Positions 16,824 to 24,839 of a stretch of 64,000 nt of DNA are shown here, one piece after another. Origin of the DNA: Clostridium_X cadaveris (lineage in GTDB: Bacteria > Bacillota > Clostridia > Clostridiales > Clostridiaceae); NCBI RefSeq assembly GCF_039521325.1, contig NZ_BAAACD010000034.1. The stretch is one strand, 5' to 3'. Position numbers and translations under genes: made by a program. Below the pieces are notes generated by a model. It did not search any database. It had not been told where the DNA came from and saw only the letters and a list, made by a program, of their open reading frames with translations. Position 1 is the stretch's first letter, and each line of letters starts with the position of its first letter.

Positions 16824-17753
16824 CTATATATTATTAAAAAATTCATTTACTTCCTTCTCTGTTGGTATGGATATCTGAGCACCTTTTCTAGTCACTGTAA
16901 CTGCAGAAACCTTTGTAGCATATTCAATTGATTCTTTTAATGAAGTTCCCATTGATAATTTTGCTGCCATAGCTCCTATGAAAGAGTCTCCTGCTGCAGT
17001 TGAATCAACAGCTTGCACCTTGTGGGCATTTACTCTTATATTTTCTTTATTAGTTATTGTTAAGCTTCCCTCTTTCCCAAGAGTTATTATGATGTTTGAA
17101 GCTCCCTTATCCTTTAAGACTTCTGCAGCTTTTAAACATTCTTCATCATTGTTTGGATAAATTCCACATATAACTTCACATTCGCTCTGATTTATAACTA
17201 AAAGATCTATATATTTGTAAACTTCATCTGGTATCTTTTTTGCTGGTGCTGGATTTAATATAGTTTTCATTTTTAAAGATTTTGCATACTCTATAAGTTT
17301 AAAAGTAGCATCTAAATCATTTTCAAATTGAGTTATAAATATATCTCCTTCTGAAGCAACTTTATCTAGTTGCTCTTTTGCAAATTCAAATTTCATTGCA
17401 TAGTTTGCACCTGGGTTTAGTATTATTCTATTATCATTATTCTCTCTAATTATCATTGCTGTTCCTGTAGATACATCTTCATGAATCTGTATGCATCTAG
17501 TACTTATATGAAATTTTTCTAATGAATCTAATACCTGTTTACCAAAAACATCTTTTCCTACACTTCCTATGAATATGGTATCTGCTGCTGACTTTACAGC
17601 TGCAATAGCTTGATTGCCACCCTTGCCGCCTTCATTTACAAAATAATCATGTCCATGTATTGTCTCACCTTGAACAGGCATCTTGTCCACTTCTATAGTA
17701 AGATCAACATTAAGACTTCCTGCAACTATAACTTTTTTCATATGGGTATTCAC
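16824..17753 (-). CDS. rbsK: Ribokinase
   Basis: 309-residue PfkB-family sugar kinase converting ribose to ribose-5-phosphate. GSLNVDLT near 12, the Gly-rich EGGKGGNQAIAA near 42 and DSTAAGDSFIGA near 250 (catalytic Asp in the last motif) are the two PfkB signatures. The start is a GTG overlapping the preceding stop (GTGA, 17750-17753), with AAGGA just upstream; the ATG four codons later is the alternative. It sits between the GNAT and nucleoside hydrolase genes in a LacI-controlled operon, which supports use of ribose derived from nucleosides. Confidence 0.93.
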   Translation of the reverse strand: MNTHMKKVIVAGSLNVDLTIEVDKMPVQGETIHGHDYFVNEGGKGGNQAIAAVKSAADTIFIGSVGKDVFGKQVLDSLEKFHISTRCIQIHEDVSTGTAMIIRENNDNRIILNPGANYAMKFEFAKEQLDKVASEGDIFITQFENDLDATFKLIEYAKSLKMKTILNPAPAKKIPDEVYKYIDLLVINQSECEVICGIYPNNDEECLKAAEVLKDKGASNIIITLGKEGSLTITNKENIRVNAHKVQAVDSTAAGDSFIGAMAAKLSMGTSLKESIEYATKVSAVTVTRKGAQISIPTEKEVNEFFNNI

Positions 17754-18163
17754 TTCCTTCTATCTATACAAATCATGCCTGACCCAAATTTAGGATTAGG
17801 CCTTTCAATAAATCCAAACTTTTCATAAAACGCTTCTGTTCCCGGCATAGCCATAAGTCCTATGTACGCTCCTTCACATCCTGCCTTTTCTATATAATCC
17901 AGCAAATTGTTAACTACTAATTTTCCAACTTGCTTTCCTCTATAGTCTGGATGGACAACAATATCTTTTAAAAAAAATACGATTCTTCCATCTCCAACAA
18001 CTCTTCCTATAGCTACAGGCATTTCATCATCATACACAACAGTACTATATAAAGTATTTTTTAAGGCTTGTGCTATGTCTTCTTTATCATATACTTTCAT
18101 ATCAGCATATCTTCTCATTGAATCATAAAGATCTATTGTCAAACCATTCTCTACAATATGCAC
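17750..18163 (-). CDS. GNAT N-acetyltransferase, first gene of the nucleoside operon
   Basis: About 137 residues. GNAT acetyl-CoA motif VHPDYRGKQVGKLVVN near 75 and AMPGTEAFYEKFGF near 110. The GTG at 18163 is preferred because GGAGGGG lies five bases upstream; the frame stays open to 18196, but an upstream start would lie inside the operator. Substrate unknown. Its place at the head of a ribose/nucleoside operon is unusual for a GNAT; it could modify a nucleobase-amine or a protein, but that is a guess. The same arrangement could be searched for in related genomes. Confidence 0.82.
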   Translation of the reverse strand: MHIVENGLTIDLYDSMRRYADMKVYDKEDIAQALKNTLYSTVVYDDEMPVAIGRVVGDGRIVFFLKDIVVHPDYRGKQVGKLVVNNLLDYIEKAGCEGAYIGLMAMPGTEAFYEKFGFIERPNPKFGSGMICIDRRK

Positions 18164-18179
18164 ATTATCCCCTCCGTTG

Positions 18180-18195
18180 GTAAAACGTTTTATCA
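18180..18195. promoter_or_regulatory. LacI-family operator O1
   Basis: GTAAAACGTTTTATCA, containing the perfect 12-bp palindrome TAAAACGTTTTA (18181-18192). Lies at about +11 to +22 of the minus-strand operon promoter, a roadblock position. Identical to the site at 18246. Confidence 0.85.
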
Positions 18196-18209
18196 TTTTC
18201 TATAAATTT

Positions 18210-18238
18210 ATATTATCACCGAAAGAAACCGTTGTCAA
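18210..18238 (-). promoter_or_regulatory. Sigma-A promoter of the nucleoside operon
   Basis: Minus strand: -35 TTGACA (18233-18238), 17-base spacer, -10 TAATAT (18210-18215). Near-consensus; flanked on both sides by the LacI-type operators. Confidence 0.85.
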
Positions 18239-18245
18239 GCTAATA

Positions 18246-18261
18246 GTAAAACGTTTTATCA
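18246..18261. promoter_or_regulatory. LacI-family operator O2
   Basis: Second copy of GTAAAACGTTTTATCA, 66 bp from O1 (about six helical turns). It lies upstream of the operon -35 box and upstream of the regulator gene, so one repressor could loop both sites and also regulate itself. Confidence 0.85.
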
Positions 18262-18321
18262 AAATTTTAATTGTTAATATTTTATCTAGAATATGATATA
18301 ATTTTCTTAGGGGTGATTTTG

Positions 18322-19329
18322 ATGAAACTAAAAGATATCGCTAAAGAAGCTGGTGTGTCCATAAGCACTGTTTCTTTAGTTTTAAATAATAAAGAATGTA
18401 GAGTTTCTGATGAGAAAAAAACACTAATTAAAAAAATCGCATTAGAAAATAACTACACACCTAATATAAATGCTAGAAGTCTCATAACTAAAAAGACAAC
18501 TACCTTTGGTCTCATTATTCCCGATATAGAAAATATATTTTTCTCAAAGCTTACAAAGTCTATAGAAACTTATTGTAGGGATCAAGGATATGCATTAATA
18601 ATTGCAAATTCTAATGATGATTATAAAGAAGATATGCATCTTATAGATTTGTTGCTTGGTAGAGGAATCGATGGTCTATTTATCACCATATCTAATACTT
18701 CCTATGATCATCAAGAAGAAATATGTTCAAAGCTTAAAGCTTTAACTATACCTTATGTAATGATAGATAGGATATTTGATGATTTTTCATGCAATCAAGT
18801 TTATTTCGATAATGTAAAAGGAGCCTATATAGCAACTAAACATCTAATAGAAAATGGTCATAAAAGAATTTCATGTATCACAAATGCTGTTAACTCTAAA
18901 AACTCTATTTCTCGTTTTGAGGGCTATAAAAAAGCTATGGATGAATACGGTCTTGCTATCAATAAAGACTATGTAATAGAAGGTGATTATCATGCAGAAA
19001 GCGGTTATGCAGCTGGAGATATCATTCTAAAAAATAATACTACAGCAGTTTTTGTTTCTAACGATATGATGACTTTAGGGCTATTAAAACGTCTTATTGA
19101 AAAAAACATAAAAATTCCAGATGATATTTCAATTGTTAGTTATGATAATCTATTAAATGAATTTATGATCTTTATGCAGATTTCATCTATAGATCAAAAT
19201 GTTGCAGAGCTTGGAACATCATCTTGTAAGCTTATGTTTAATCTTGTACAAAATAATCCAAAAGAAATTTCAACAATATGTCTTAATCCTCATCTTATTT
19301 CAAAAGACAGCGTAAAAATAATTTATTAA
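18322..19329 (+). CDS. LacI-family transcriptional regulator of the nucleoside operon
   Basis: 335-residue repressor. The N-terminal helix-turn-helix MKLKDIAKEAGVSISTVSLV is typical, followed by a periplasmic-binding-protein-like ligand domain (TFGLIIPDIENIFFSKL near 60, NDMMTLGLL near 250). Genes of this type bind ribose or purine-related ligands. The ATG at 18322 follows AGGGGTGA; the open frame starting at 18271 has no ribosome site. It is divergent from the nucleoside operon, with two identical palindromes between the genes, making it the likely regulator of both. The inducer, perhaps ribose or a nucleoside, is inferred from the operon content. Confidence 0.93.
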   Translation: MKLKDIAKEAGVSISTVSLVLNNKECRVSDEKKTLIKKIALENNYTPNINARSLITKKTTTFGLIIPDIENIFFSKLTKSIETYCRDQGYALIIANSNDDYKEDMHLIDLLLGRGIDGLFITISNTSYDHQEEICSKLKALTIPYVMIDRIFDDFSCNQVYFDNVKGAYIATKHLIENGHKRISCITNAVNSKNSISRFEGYKKAMDEYGLAINKDYVIEGDYHAESGYAAGDIILKNNTTAVFVSNDMMTLGLLKRLIEKNIKIPDDISIVSYDNLLNEFMIFMQISSIDQNVAELGTSSCKLMFNLVQNNPKEISTICLNPHLISKDSVKIIY

Positions 19330-19332
19330 AAT

Positions 19333-19372
19333 AAGCCAGCTGCTCAGATAAATATGTGATAGCTGGCTTTAA
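19333..19372 (+). terminator. Terminator of the LacI-family gene
   Basis: AAGCCAGCT / AGCTGGCTT stem followed by TTAATTCT, four bases past the stop codon. Confidence 0.8.
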
Positions 19373-19412
19373 TTCTAAAAAATAAACTTTATTTAACTCA
19401 AAATATGGCAAT

Positions 19413-19757
19413 CTAATTTTCAAAAGTAAATGCAATTTCTCCTTCACCAATTAAAATCACAGTATATTTTTCTACAGGTAACTCAAGAAAAATATCTACC
19501 GCTTTACATGTCTTACCGAAATTTACAAAATACTTTAAGACTCCATCTTCATTTTTTATAATCATCATAATGATATTTTCTTCTGGAGTAGTTAGTTTTA
19601 ATGACACCTTATTTCCCAAACATTTACTGAAATGATATATTCCTTCTTTGTATATACCTGCTGTTGGTGAAAATGTAATAGGCTTTGCATTAACCGTTAC
19701 ACTAGTACATGCAATAATTAATACAGCCATAATTATATATTTCAATTTTTTCATCAT
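19413..19757 (-). CDS. Small secreted protein of unknown function
   Basis: About 114 residues. Charged MMKKLK start, hydrophobic segment and a likely signal peptidase site after VNA near residue 24; LIIAC inside the hydrophobic region also fits a lipobox, so lipidation is possible. The mature part is a small beta-rich domain with GIYHFSKCLGNKVSLKLTTPEENIIMM and a C-terminal AFTFEN. Not recognised. The ATG at 19757 is favoured by AAAGGA eleven bases upstream; the first in-frame ATG lies directly on that site. It resembles the 13.7 kb lipoprotein in size and topology, not clearly in sequence. Confidence 0.65.
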   Translation of the reverse strand: MMKKLKYIIMAVLIIACTSVTVNAKPITFSPTAGIYKEGIYHFSKCLGNKVSLKLTTPEENIIMMIIKNEDGVLKYFVNFGKTCKAVDIFLELPVEKYTVILIGEGEIAFTFEN

Positions 19758-20151
19758 TGACTTTCTCATCCTTTCACAAATAGTTTTCTTTATATCTAAA
19801 GCATATTAAAGTAAAACGGTATAAAGATTTTTCTTAATCAAAGAAGGTATCAAATAATATTGATTTTTATTGTCATCTATAATTTAATCTTATGAGTCTT
19901 ATGTATATTATTATCATCAATTCTTTTAAATATGAATAATTTTTCTATTTAAAATACAAATACTTAGTATATAATAAAAGCATACATAGATTAAAAAATC
20001 TTCTGAATGCTTTAAAATTTCTCTAATAAAGATTTGTATATTGTTAAGATTCATATTTAAATTCATATATTACCACTCCATTTACTGTGCTCTTTTTATT
20101 TATTGTAACTTGTGACATAATATTAATAAGTAGAAAAATGGAGATGATTTT
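19758..20151. other. AT-rich intergenic region
   Basis: Holds the upstream regions of the divergent secreted-protein and sirtuin genes. I see no reading frame, RNA element or strong repeat. Confidence 0.5.
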
Positions 20152-20898
20152 ATGGAAAATAAAATAGAACATTTAGCTAAAATTTTAAAAAACAGTAATA
20201 ACATAGTATTCTTCGGTGGAGCTGGAATGTCAACAGAATCAGGAATACCTGATTTTAGAAGTTCCAATGGTTTATGGAATGAAAAACTTAAGATCAATTT
20301 TACTCCCGAACAGCTTGTATCTCATACATTCTTCTTAAGATATCCTGAGGAATTTTTTGAATTTTATAAGTCTAAATTAATATATCCTGATGCTAAACCT
20401 AATGCTGGCCATTTAGCTCTTGCAGAGCTTGAAAAAATGAGAAAACTTAAAGCTGTGGTAACTCAAAACATAGATGGGCTTCATCAAATGGCTGGTTCTA
20501 AAAATGTTTTCGAGCTTCATGGATCTGTTTATAGAAATTACTGCACTAAATGTAATGCTTTTTACGATGCTGATTTTGTGATAAACTCTAAGGGAATTCC
20601 AACTTGTACAAAATGTGGTGGAAGTGTAAAACCAGATGTGGTTTTATATGAAGAAAGCCTGGACTATGATATTATAGATGGCGCTATAAAAGCAATAAGT
20701 AGTGCAGATACACTTATAATAGGTGGCACATCTCTTGTTGTATATCCTGCTGCCAGTCTCATAAACTACTTTAAAGGACAAAATCTTGTGCTTATAAATA
20801 AAACTAGAACCTCTGCAGATTCTAAAGCAGCTCTTACAATTCATGACTCTATAGGCAAAACTTTGGATAAAGCTTTAGAATTATTAAAGAATATTTAA
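20152..20898 (+). CDS. cobB: NAD-dependent protein deacylase (sirtuin)
   Basis: 248-residue Sir2-family enzyme removing acyl groups from lysines using NAD. GAGMSTESGIPDFRS near 23, QNIDGLHQ near 104, catalytic His in FELHGS near 121, a zinc site from CTKC near 131 and CTKC near 147, and GTSLVVYPA near 192 are all present. Start ATG follows GGAGATGATTTT. Monocistronic, with no partner acetyltransferase adjacent, although GNAT genes lie within a few kilobases. The zinc and catalytic residues are intact, so it should be active. Confidence 0.95.
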   Translation: MENKIEHLAKILKNSNNIVFFGGAGMSTESGIPDFRSSNGLWNEKLKINFTPEQLVSHTFFLRYPEEFFEFYKSKLIYPDAKPNAGHLALAELEKMRKLKAVVTQNIDGLHQMAGSKNVFELHGSVYRNYCTKCNAFYDADFVINSKGIPTCTKCGGSVKPDVVLYEESLDYDIIDGAIKAISSADTLIIGGTSLVVYPAASLINYFKGQNLVLINKTRTSADSKAALTIHDSIGKTLDKALELLKNI

Positions 20899-21240
20899 TG
20901 TACATTTTGTTAGATTTGTATAATAGGCTATACGAATATATTTAATCTTTAAATAGCATACTCTATATAGAATATATTTTATAAAGTATATCATATTTAA
21001 AGAAATATTTAGAATAAAGAAGATATTTAAATATATTTTAATTATTCAAGCTATACTAAATTTGCTTACAATAAAAATTTCGTATATTATTAAATCAAGG
21101 AAAACTTGAAGTTGAAATGATGCTTCACTTATAATTTTTAATTAATCTAACATTTAATTTTGTAAATGATTGTATGTGTATTTTCGTAAAAGAGCATCCC
21201 TTGGACAAGGATGCTCTTTTACATTGGACAAATTCTTTGT
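20899..21240. other. AT-rich intergenic region with bidirectional terminator
   Basis: No gene seen between the convergent sirtuin and patatin genes. The terminator at 21188-21220 is the only structure I can support. Confidence 0.55.
21188..21220. terminator. Bidirectional terminator between sirtuin and patatin-like genes
   Basis: Perfect 12-bp stem AAAAGAGCATCC / GGATGCTCTTTT with a 9-base loop and T/A runs on both sides. Confidence 0.85.
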
Positions 21241-22242
21241 TTATAATATTTTCTTCTTTGCTTTTAGTTTTTTCTTACTTATAGTTCTGAGGTTAGAACT
21301 TATTACCTTTATTTGTTTTAATCTTCGTATACTATCCTCTAGGGATTCTCTTTCCTTAATCATCTCTTCAAGATTATTATTTATTTCATCGTATTTTTCA
21401 TCTAAAACTTCTACAATATCTTTTGTTGGGTCATCTACTACTCCTTTAAATAATCTAAGTGCATCCTTATATCCTTCAAGAACTCTCTCTAAAGAAGTCT
21501 GCCTAGAAAAATCTAAAGTTCCAACAAGCCATCCTCCCATATTCTTTGATGGTACTATTTCTATTATCTTCGCATTAGGAAAAAGAGATCTATCAACTCT
21601 CTCTTCTTTGTTAAAATGAATTACTATTATAATGTCACAACCACTATCATAAACTGGCTTTATAGGTACATTATCTACTAAGCCCCCATCCATGTATATC
21701 TGTTCTCCTATTTCTTCACTTTCAAAGATCATAGGAAGTGCTGTGGTGGCACAAAGAATATTCTTTATTTCTTTTTCATCATAATCATTTATCTTAAAAT
21801 ATTTAGCTTTCATATCAGGCATTTCTGTACAACATATATACATAGGTATTTGAGAACTTTTTATTTTTTCGTAATTCAATCCTTTATCTATGATTTCGAT
21901 AAGTCCCTGTTTTGAAATTACATCTCCCTCATCTCTCAATGTACTTGCCCATTTTAATACTTCCTCTTTCTTACGCTCTGAGATCTTTAGATAAAGCATA
22001 TTTCTAGCTATGATTCTATCATCTATAGGAAGCATTTTTTCTTGAGAACTATTAAGCCATACCTCTTCTCCTATCTCATAATCCTTTTGAAGAAACAAAA
22101 CTCCATTTAATGCACCTATGGATGTGCCTGATATAGCAGATACTTTGTCCTCTATACCTAATAATTTTAAGCCACGCCATACACCTATTTGGTAGGAGCC
22201 TTTTCCTCCTCCTCCTGCAAATACAATTCCTAACTTGCTCAT
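21241..22242 (-). CDS. Patatin-like phospholipase / acyl hydrolase (RssA family)
   Basis: 333-residue cytosolic protein. Oxyanion motif GGGGKGSYQ near 8, nucleophile elbow GTSIG near 38 and the dyad Asp in DGGLVDNVP near 185 show a complete Ser-Asp catalytic dyad. The C-terminus (about 270-333) is charged and coiled-coil-like. The ATG at 22242 follows GGAGGAGAAAG; the frame is open eight codons further but without a start signal. Likely lipid acyl hydrolase; the substrate is unknown. Confidence 0.9.
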   Translation of the reverse strand: MSKLGIVFAGGGGKGSYQIGVWRGLKLLGIEDKVSAISGTSIGALNGVLFLQKDYEIGEEVWLNSSQEKMLPIDDRIIARNMLYLKISERKKEEVLKWASTLRDEGDVISKQGLIEIIDKGLNYEKIKSSQIPMYICCTEMPDMKAKYFKINDYDEKEIKNILCATTALPMIFESEEIGEQIYMDGGLVDNVPIKPVYDSGCDIIIVIHFNKEERVDRSLFPNAKIIEIVPSKNMGGWLVGTLDFSRQTSLERVLEGYKDALRLFKGVVDDPTKDIVEVLDEKYDEINNNLEEMIKERESLEDSIRRLKQIKVISSNLRTISKKKLKAKKKIL

Positions 22243-22439
22243 CTTTCTCCTCCTCTCTAAACGCAATATCTAATGGCTATTATACCTTCATTATATACAA
22301 TTTTTTAAATTCTTCATCTTATTTAAGAAGAATTTAAATTTTTTTCTACTATAATACTATCCTTAACTTCACAATCCTAGTCATATTAACAAGCCATTTA
22401 AAATAAAATAAATTATATAAATCTATTTGGAGTGGTTTG

Positions 22440-22868
22440 ATGTTCTATATTATTGTACTTCTTATTATTGCTCTCGGTGTTGAATTCTATTACTTTATGA
22501 GTAAACTGGATGAAAAAAGAAGATATGTTTTTACGCTAAAAAGAGAAAATGATTTATTGAAAGATAAGGTCAAGAATTCCTTTAGTAACTATAAATCTTT
22601 AGGTATAAAATTTTCAAATCCACCTTTTAACTATGGCGCTCTTTCTCAAAATACAGAGCTTTTTCTCTGTCCATTGCCTGATTCACCAATATTGGCCAAG
22701 ATGGATACCCCTATACGAGTAAATATATTGTCAAAAGCTCAAGCTTTAGATGAAATCTGGTATGAAGTGGCTTTGGATGTGTCTACTAACATAAACTCTA
22801 GAGGTTGGGTTAAAAGTGACAAAATGATATTCAATGAAACAACAAACATACCAGCAAAATATTATTAA
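22440..22868 (+). CDS. Small membrane protein with coiled coil and SH3-like domain
   Basis: 142 residues. One N-terminal membrane helix (about 2-18), a short charged coiled-coil (DEKRRYVFTLKRENDLLKDK), then a C-terminal region (about 70-140) with the spacing of a bacterial SH3-like wall-binding domain, ending in EVALDVSTNINSRGWVKSDKM (GWV is a common SH3b ending). It would sit at the outer face of the membrane, perhaps touching peptidoglycan. GGAGTGG precedes the ATG. Function unknown. Confidence 0.7.
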   Translation: MFYIIVLLIIALGVEFYYFMSKLDEKRRYVFTLKRENDLLKDKVKNSFSNYKSLGIKFSNPPFNYGALSQNTELFLCPLPDSPILAKMDTPIRVNILSKAQALDEIWYEVALDVSTNINSRGWVKSDKMIFNETTNIPAKYY

Positions 22869-22885
22869 GGAAGTATCTTAAAATA

Positions 22886-22922
22886 AAAAGTCTTAGCAAT
22901 TTTATATCTAGCTAAGACTTTT
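22886..22922. terminator. Terminator between SH3-like gene and PadR pseudogene
   Basis: AAAAGTCTTAGC / GCTAAGACTTTT stem, U-rich both ways; serves two converging genes. Confidence 0.8.
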
Positions 22923-22923
22923 C

Positions 22924-23271
22924 TTATTCCTCATAATCTGATTGAGCCTCTTCATTAAGCACATTCACTCCATGCTTTGCCATATTAACTCTTCTCATAA
23001 CTTCATTTTCTATTAATTCAAATCCTTTTTTAGTGATGATATACTGCTTTTTTCTATCTGATTCTTCACCTGTATGCTTTATAAATCCTCATTGAGCCAT
23101 TTTCTTAAGAAGTGTATATAAAGTTGCTGGTCCTATTATCACTTGACCTTCCGTTATGTCTTCTACATATTTCATGATAGCATATCCATGTTTAGCTTTT
23201 AATAAAGACAATAATATATAATAAGCTGGATCAGTGAGTTGCTCTGTTTCAAATGTATTTGCTTTAGACAT
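22924..23271 (-). pseudogene. PadR-family regulator interrupted by an in-frame TGA
   Basis: Reads as a normal 115-residue PadR winged-helix regulator from an ATG with a GGAAGGAGG site, except that codon 61 (23089-23091) is TGA. Before it is DPAYYILLSLLKAKHGYAIM and GPATLYTLLKKMAQ; after it, in the same frame, GFIKHTGEESDRKKQYIIT and a normal C-terminus ending at 22924. The stop falls inside the wing, so a truncated 60-residue product would lack most of the DNA-binding wing. One base change from AGA, CGA or GGA would explain it. A sequencing error or read-through are the alternatives. Confidence 0.85.
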
Positions 23272-23301
23272 AATATCCTCCTTCCTTTCGAAATAATGGT
23301 T

Positions 23302-23329
23302 GAAAGAGTAAGATTTACCTTACCCTTTC
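23302..23329. other. Hairpin downstream of gltS
   Basis: GAAAGAGTAAG / CTTACCCTTTC arms, one mismatch, 6-base loop. It lies between the gltS-like stop and the PadR pseudogene start. It lacks a T-run, so it could be a weak terminator or a regulator site. Two copies of AATGGTTGA (23294 and 23335 areas) flank it. Confidence 0.4.
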
Positions 23330-23420
23330 GTGGCAATGGTTGAGACATTCTCTTACAGCTTAAATTTAACTTTGTGTGATTGAATATAGTATTTTTCTCA
23401 CTTATTTATATGAAATTTTT

Positions 23421-24620
23421 CTATTTAAGTATATTTATAAATATTGTGATAACCGCTGAATTCACAAAATCTATAAACAAACATCCTACTATGGGAACTG
23501 CAAAATATGGTGTTGGTGCAGGTCCAAACTTTGCAGCAAGTGCATCCATATTGGCTACCGCATTGGGTGTGGCCCCCATACCAAAACCACAATTAGCTGA
23601 TGCAAATACTGCTGCTTCATAATCTTTACCCATAATTCTATATGTAATAAAGTATGCAAACCCACCCATAAGAATAGTTTGAGCTATCAACATTACTATC
23701 ATAGGAAGAGCTAAGTCAAATAATTCCCATAGCTTCAATCCCATAAGCGCCATAGCTAAAAAGAATGATAAACTTATGCTTCCTATAGCTTCAATTTCAT
23801 GATCTTCAATATGAATATTTTTGAAATCGCATAAATTTCTTATTATAGCTGCTGCAAGCATTGCTCCAATATATGATGGAAATGTAAGTCCTAAATCTTC
23901 TATAAGTCCAGAAATTATAGTTCCAATACCCATTGCTATAAATAGCCATGATACACCATTCATAAGCCTCTTTTGACACAAAACCGATGTATTATCCTCA
24001 TGAAAATCACTTATTGGTATGTCATGATTTTCTCCTGGTGACTTAGGTGTTTTTAGACTATTTTTTTCAATTAAGTTTTTAGCTACAAAACCTCCTAAAA
24101 AACTCCCTACTACAAGCCCAAAAGTAGCTGATGCAAAAGCTACTGTAGTTGCTCCTGTAACTCCCATATCTTCTAAAAGTGGTCCAAAGGAACCAGCTGT
24201 TCCATGGCCTCCAACCATAGGTATAGATCCAGTGCATAATCCAAGTAATGGACTTAGTCCGAAAACCCCAGCTAAAAGAGAACCTAATAGATCTTGTAAT
24301 ATAACAAGTAGAATAGAAATACCTAAAAATACAAATACTTTAGCCCCACCTTTTTTTAGTACCCTTACACTAGCAGTAAATCCAACGCTTGTAAAAAAAG
24401 CTGTCATAAATATGCCTTGAAGTGTTGTATCTAAGGTAATGCTAACTGATCCTGTAAGTCTTAGAGCTAAAATCAATATAGCAAAGATAAGTCCGCCTAT
24501 AACTGGTGCTGGTATACAGTATTTCGAAAAAAACTTTATTTTAACCCTCAAATAATACCCTAAATAATATACTATTGTTGCTAATGCCATAGTTTCAAAT
24601 AAGTCCAGCTTAAATTCCAT
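23421..24620 (-). CDS. gltS: Sodium/glutamate symporter, GltS family
   Basis: 399-residue polytopic membrane carrier coupling glutamate uptake to sodium. GSIPMVGGHGTAGSFGP near 137 is the family's signature re-entrant loop; a second, matching half with SANCGFGMGATPNAVANMDAL lies near 345. About ten helices are visible. The ATG at 24620 has AAGGGG nine bases upstream, whereas the earlier in-frame ATG lies on that site. Alone in its transcript, apart from the broken PadR gene downstream. Confidence 0.92.
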   Translation of the reverse strand: MEFKLDLFETMALATIVYYLGYYLRVKIKFFSKYCIPAPVIGGLIFAILILALRLTGSVSITLDTTLQGIFMTAFFTSVGFTASVRVLKKGGAKVFVFLGISILLVILQDLLGSLLAGVFGLSPLLGLCTGSIPMVGGHGTAGSFGPLLEDMGVTGATTVAFASATFGLVVGSFLGGFVAKNLIEKNSLKTPKSPGENHDIPISDFHEDNTSVLCQKRLMNGVSWLFIAMGIGTIISGLIEDLGLTFPSYIGAMLAAAIIRNLCDFKNIHIEDHEIEAIGSISLSFFLAMALMGLKLWELFDLALPMIVMLIAQTILMGGFAYFITYRIMGKDYEAAVFASANCGFGMGATPNAVANMDALAAKFGPAPTPYFAVPIVGCLFIDFVNSAVITIFINILK

Positions 24621-24796
24621 ATCTCTTATCCCCTTCATATATTTTGCATAAATTTTATTTTATCATCTAAATAATGACTTCTAAACTTCACATTATATTA
24701 AACCCTAAACTAAAGCTAAGAATCTAGTTTAATTTAGTATTGGTATTTGTGCCTAAGGTTATTCTTTCTCAAACTCTATTACACTCTTATATAACC

Positions 24797-24826
24797 AAAA
24801 AAAAAGCCAAGGATCATCTCAGCTTT
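24797..24826 (-). terminator. Terminator of the amino-acid permease gene
   Basis: AAAGC / GCTTT with CCAAGG-ATCATCTC forming the rest of an imperfect stem, then a run of nine T on the minus strand. Confidence 0.75.
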
Positions 24827-24839
24827 CATTTCATTTATC

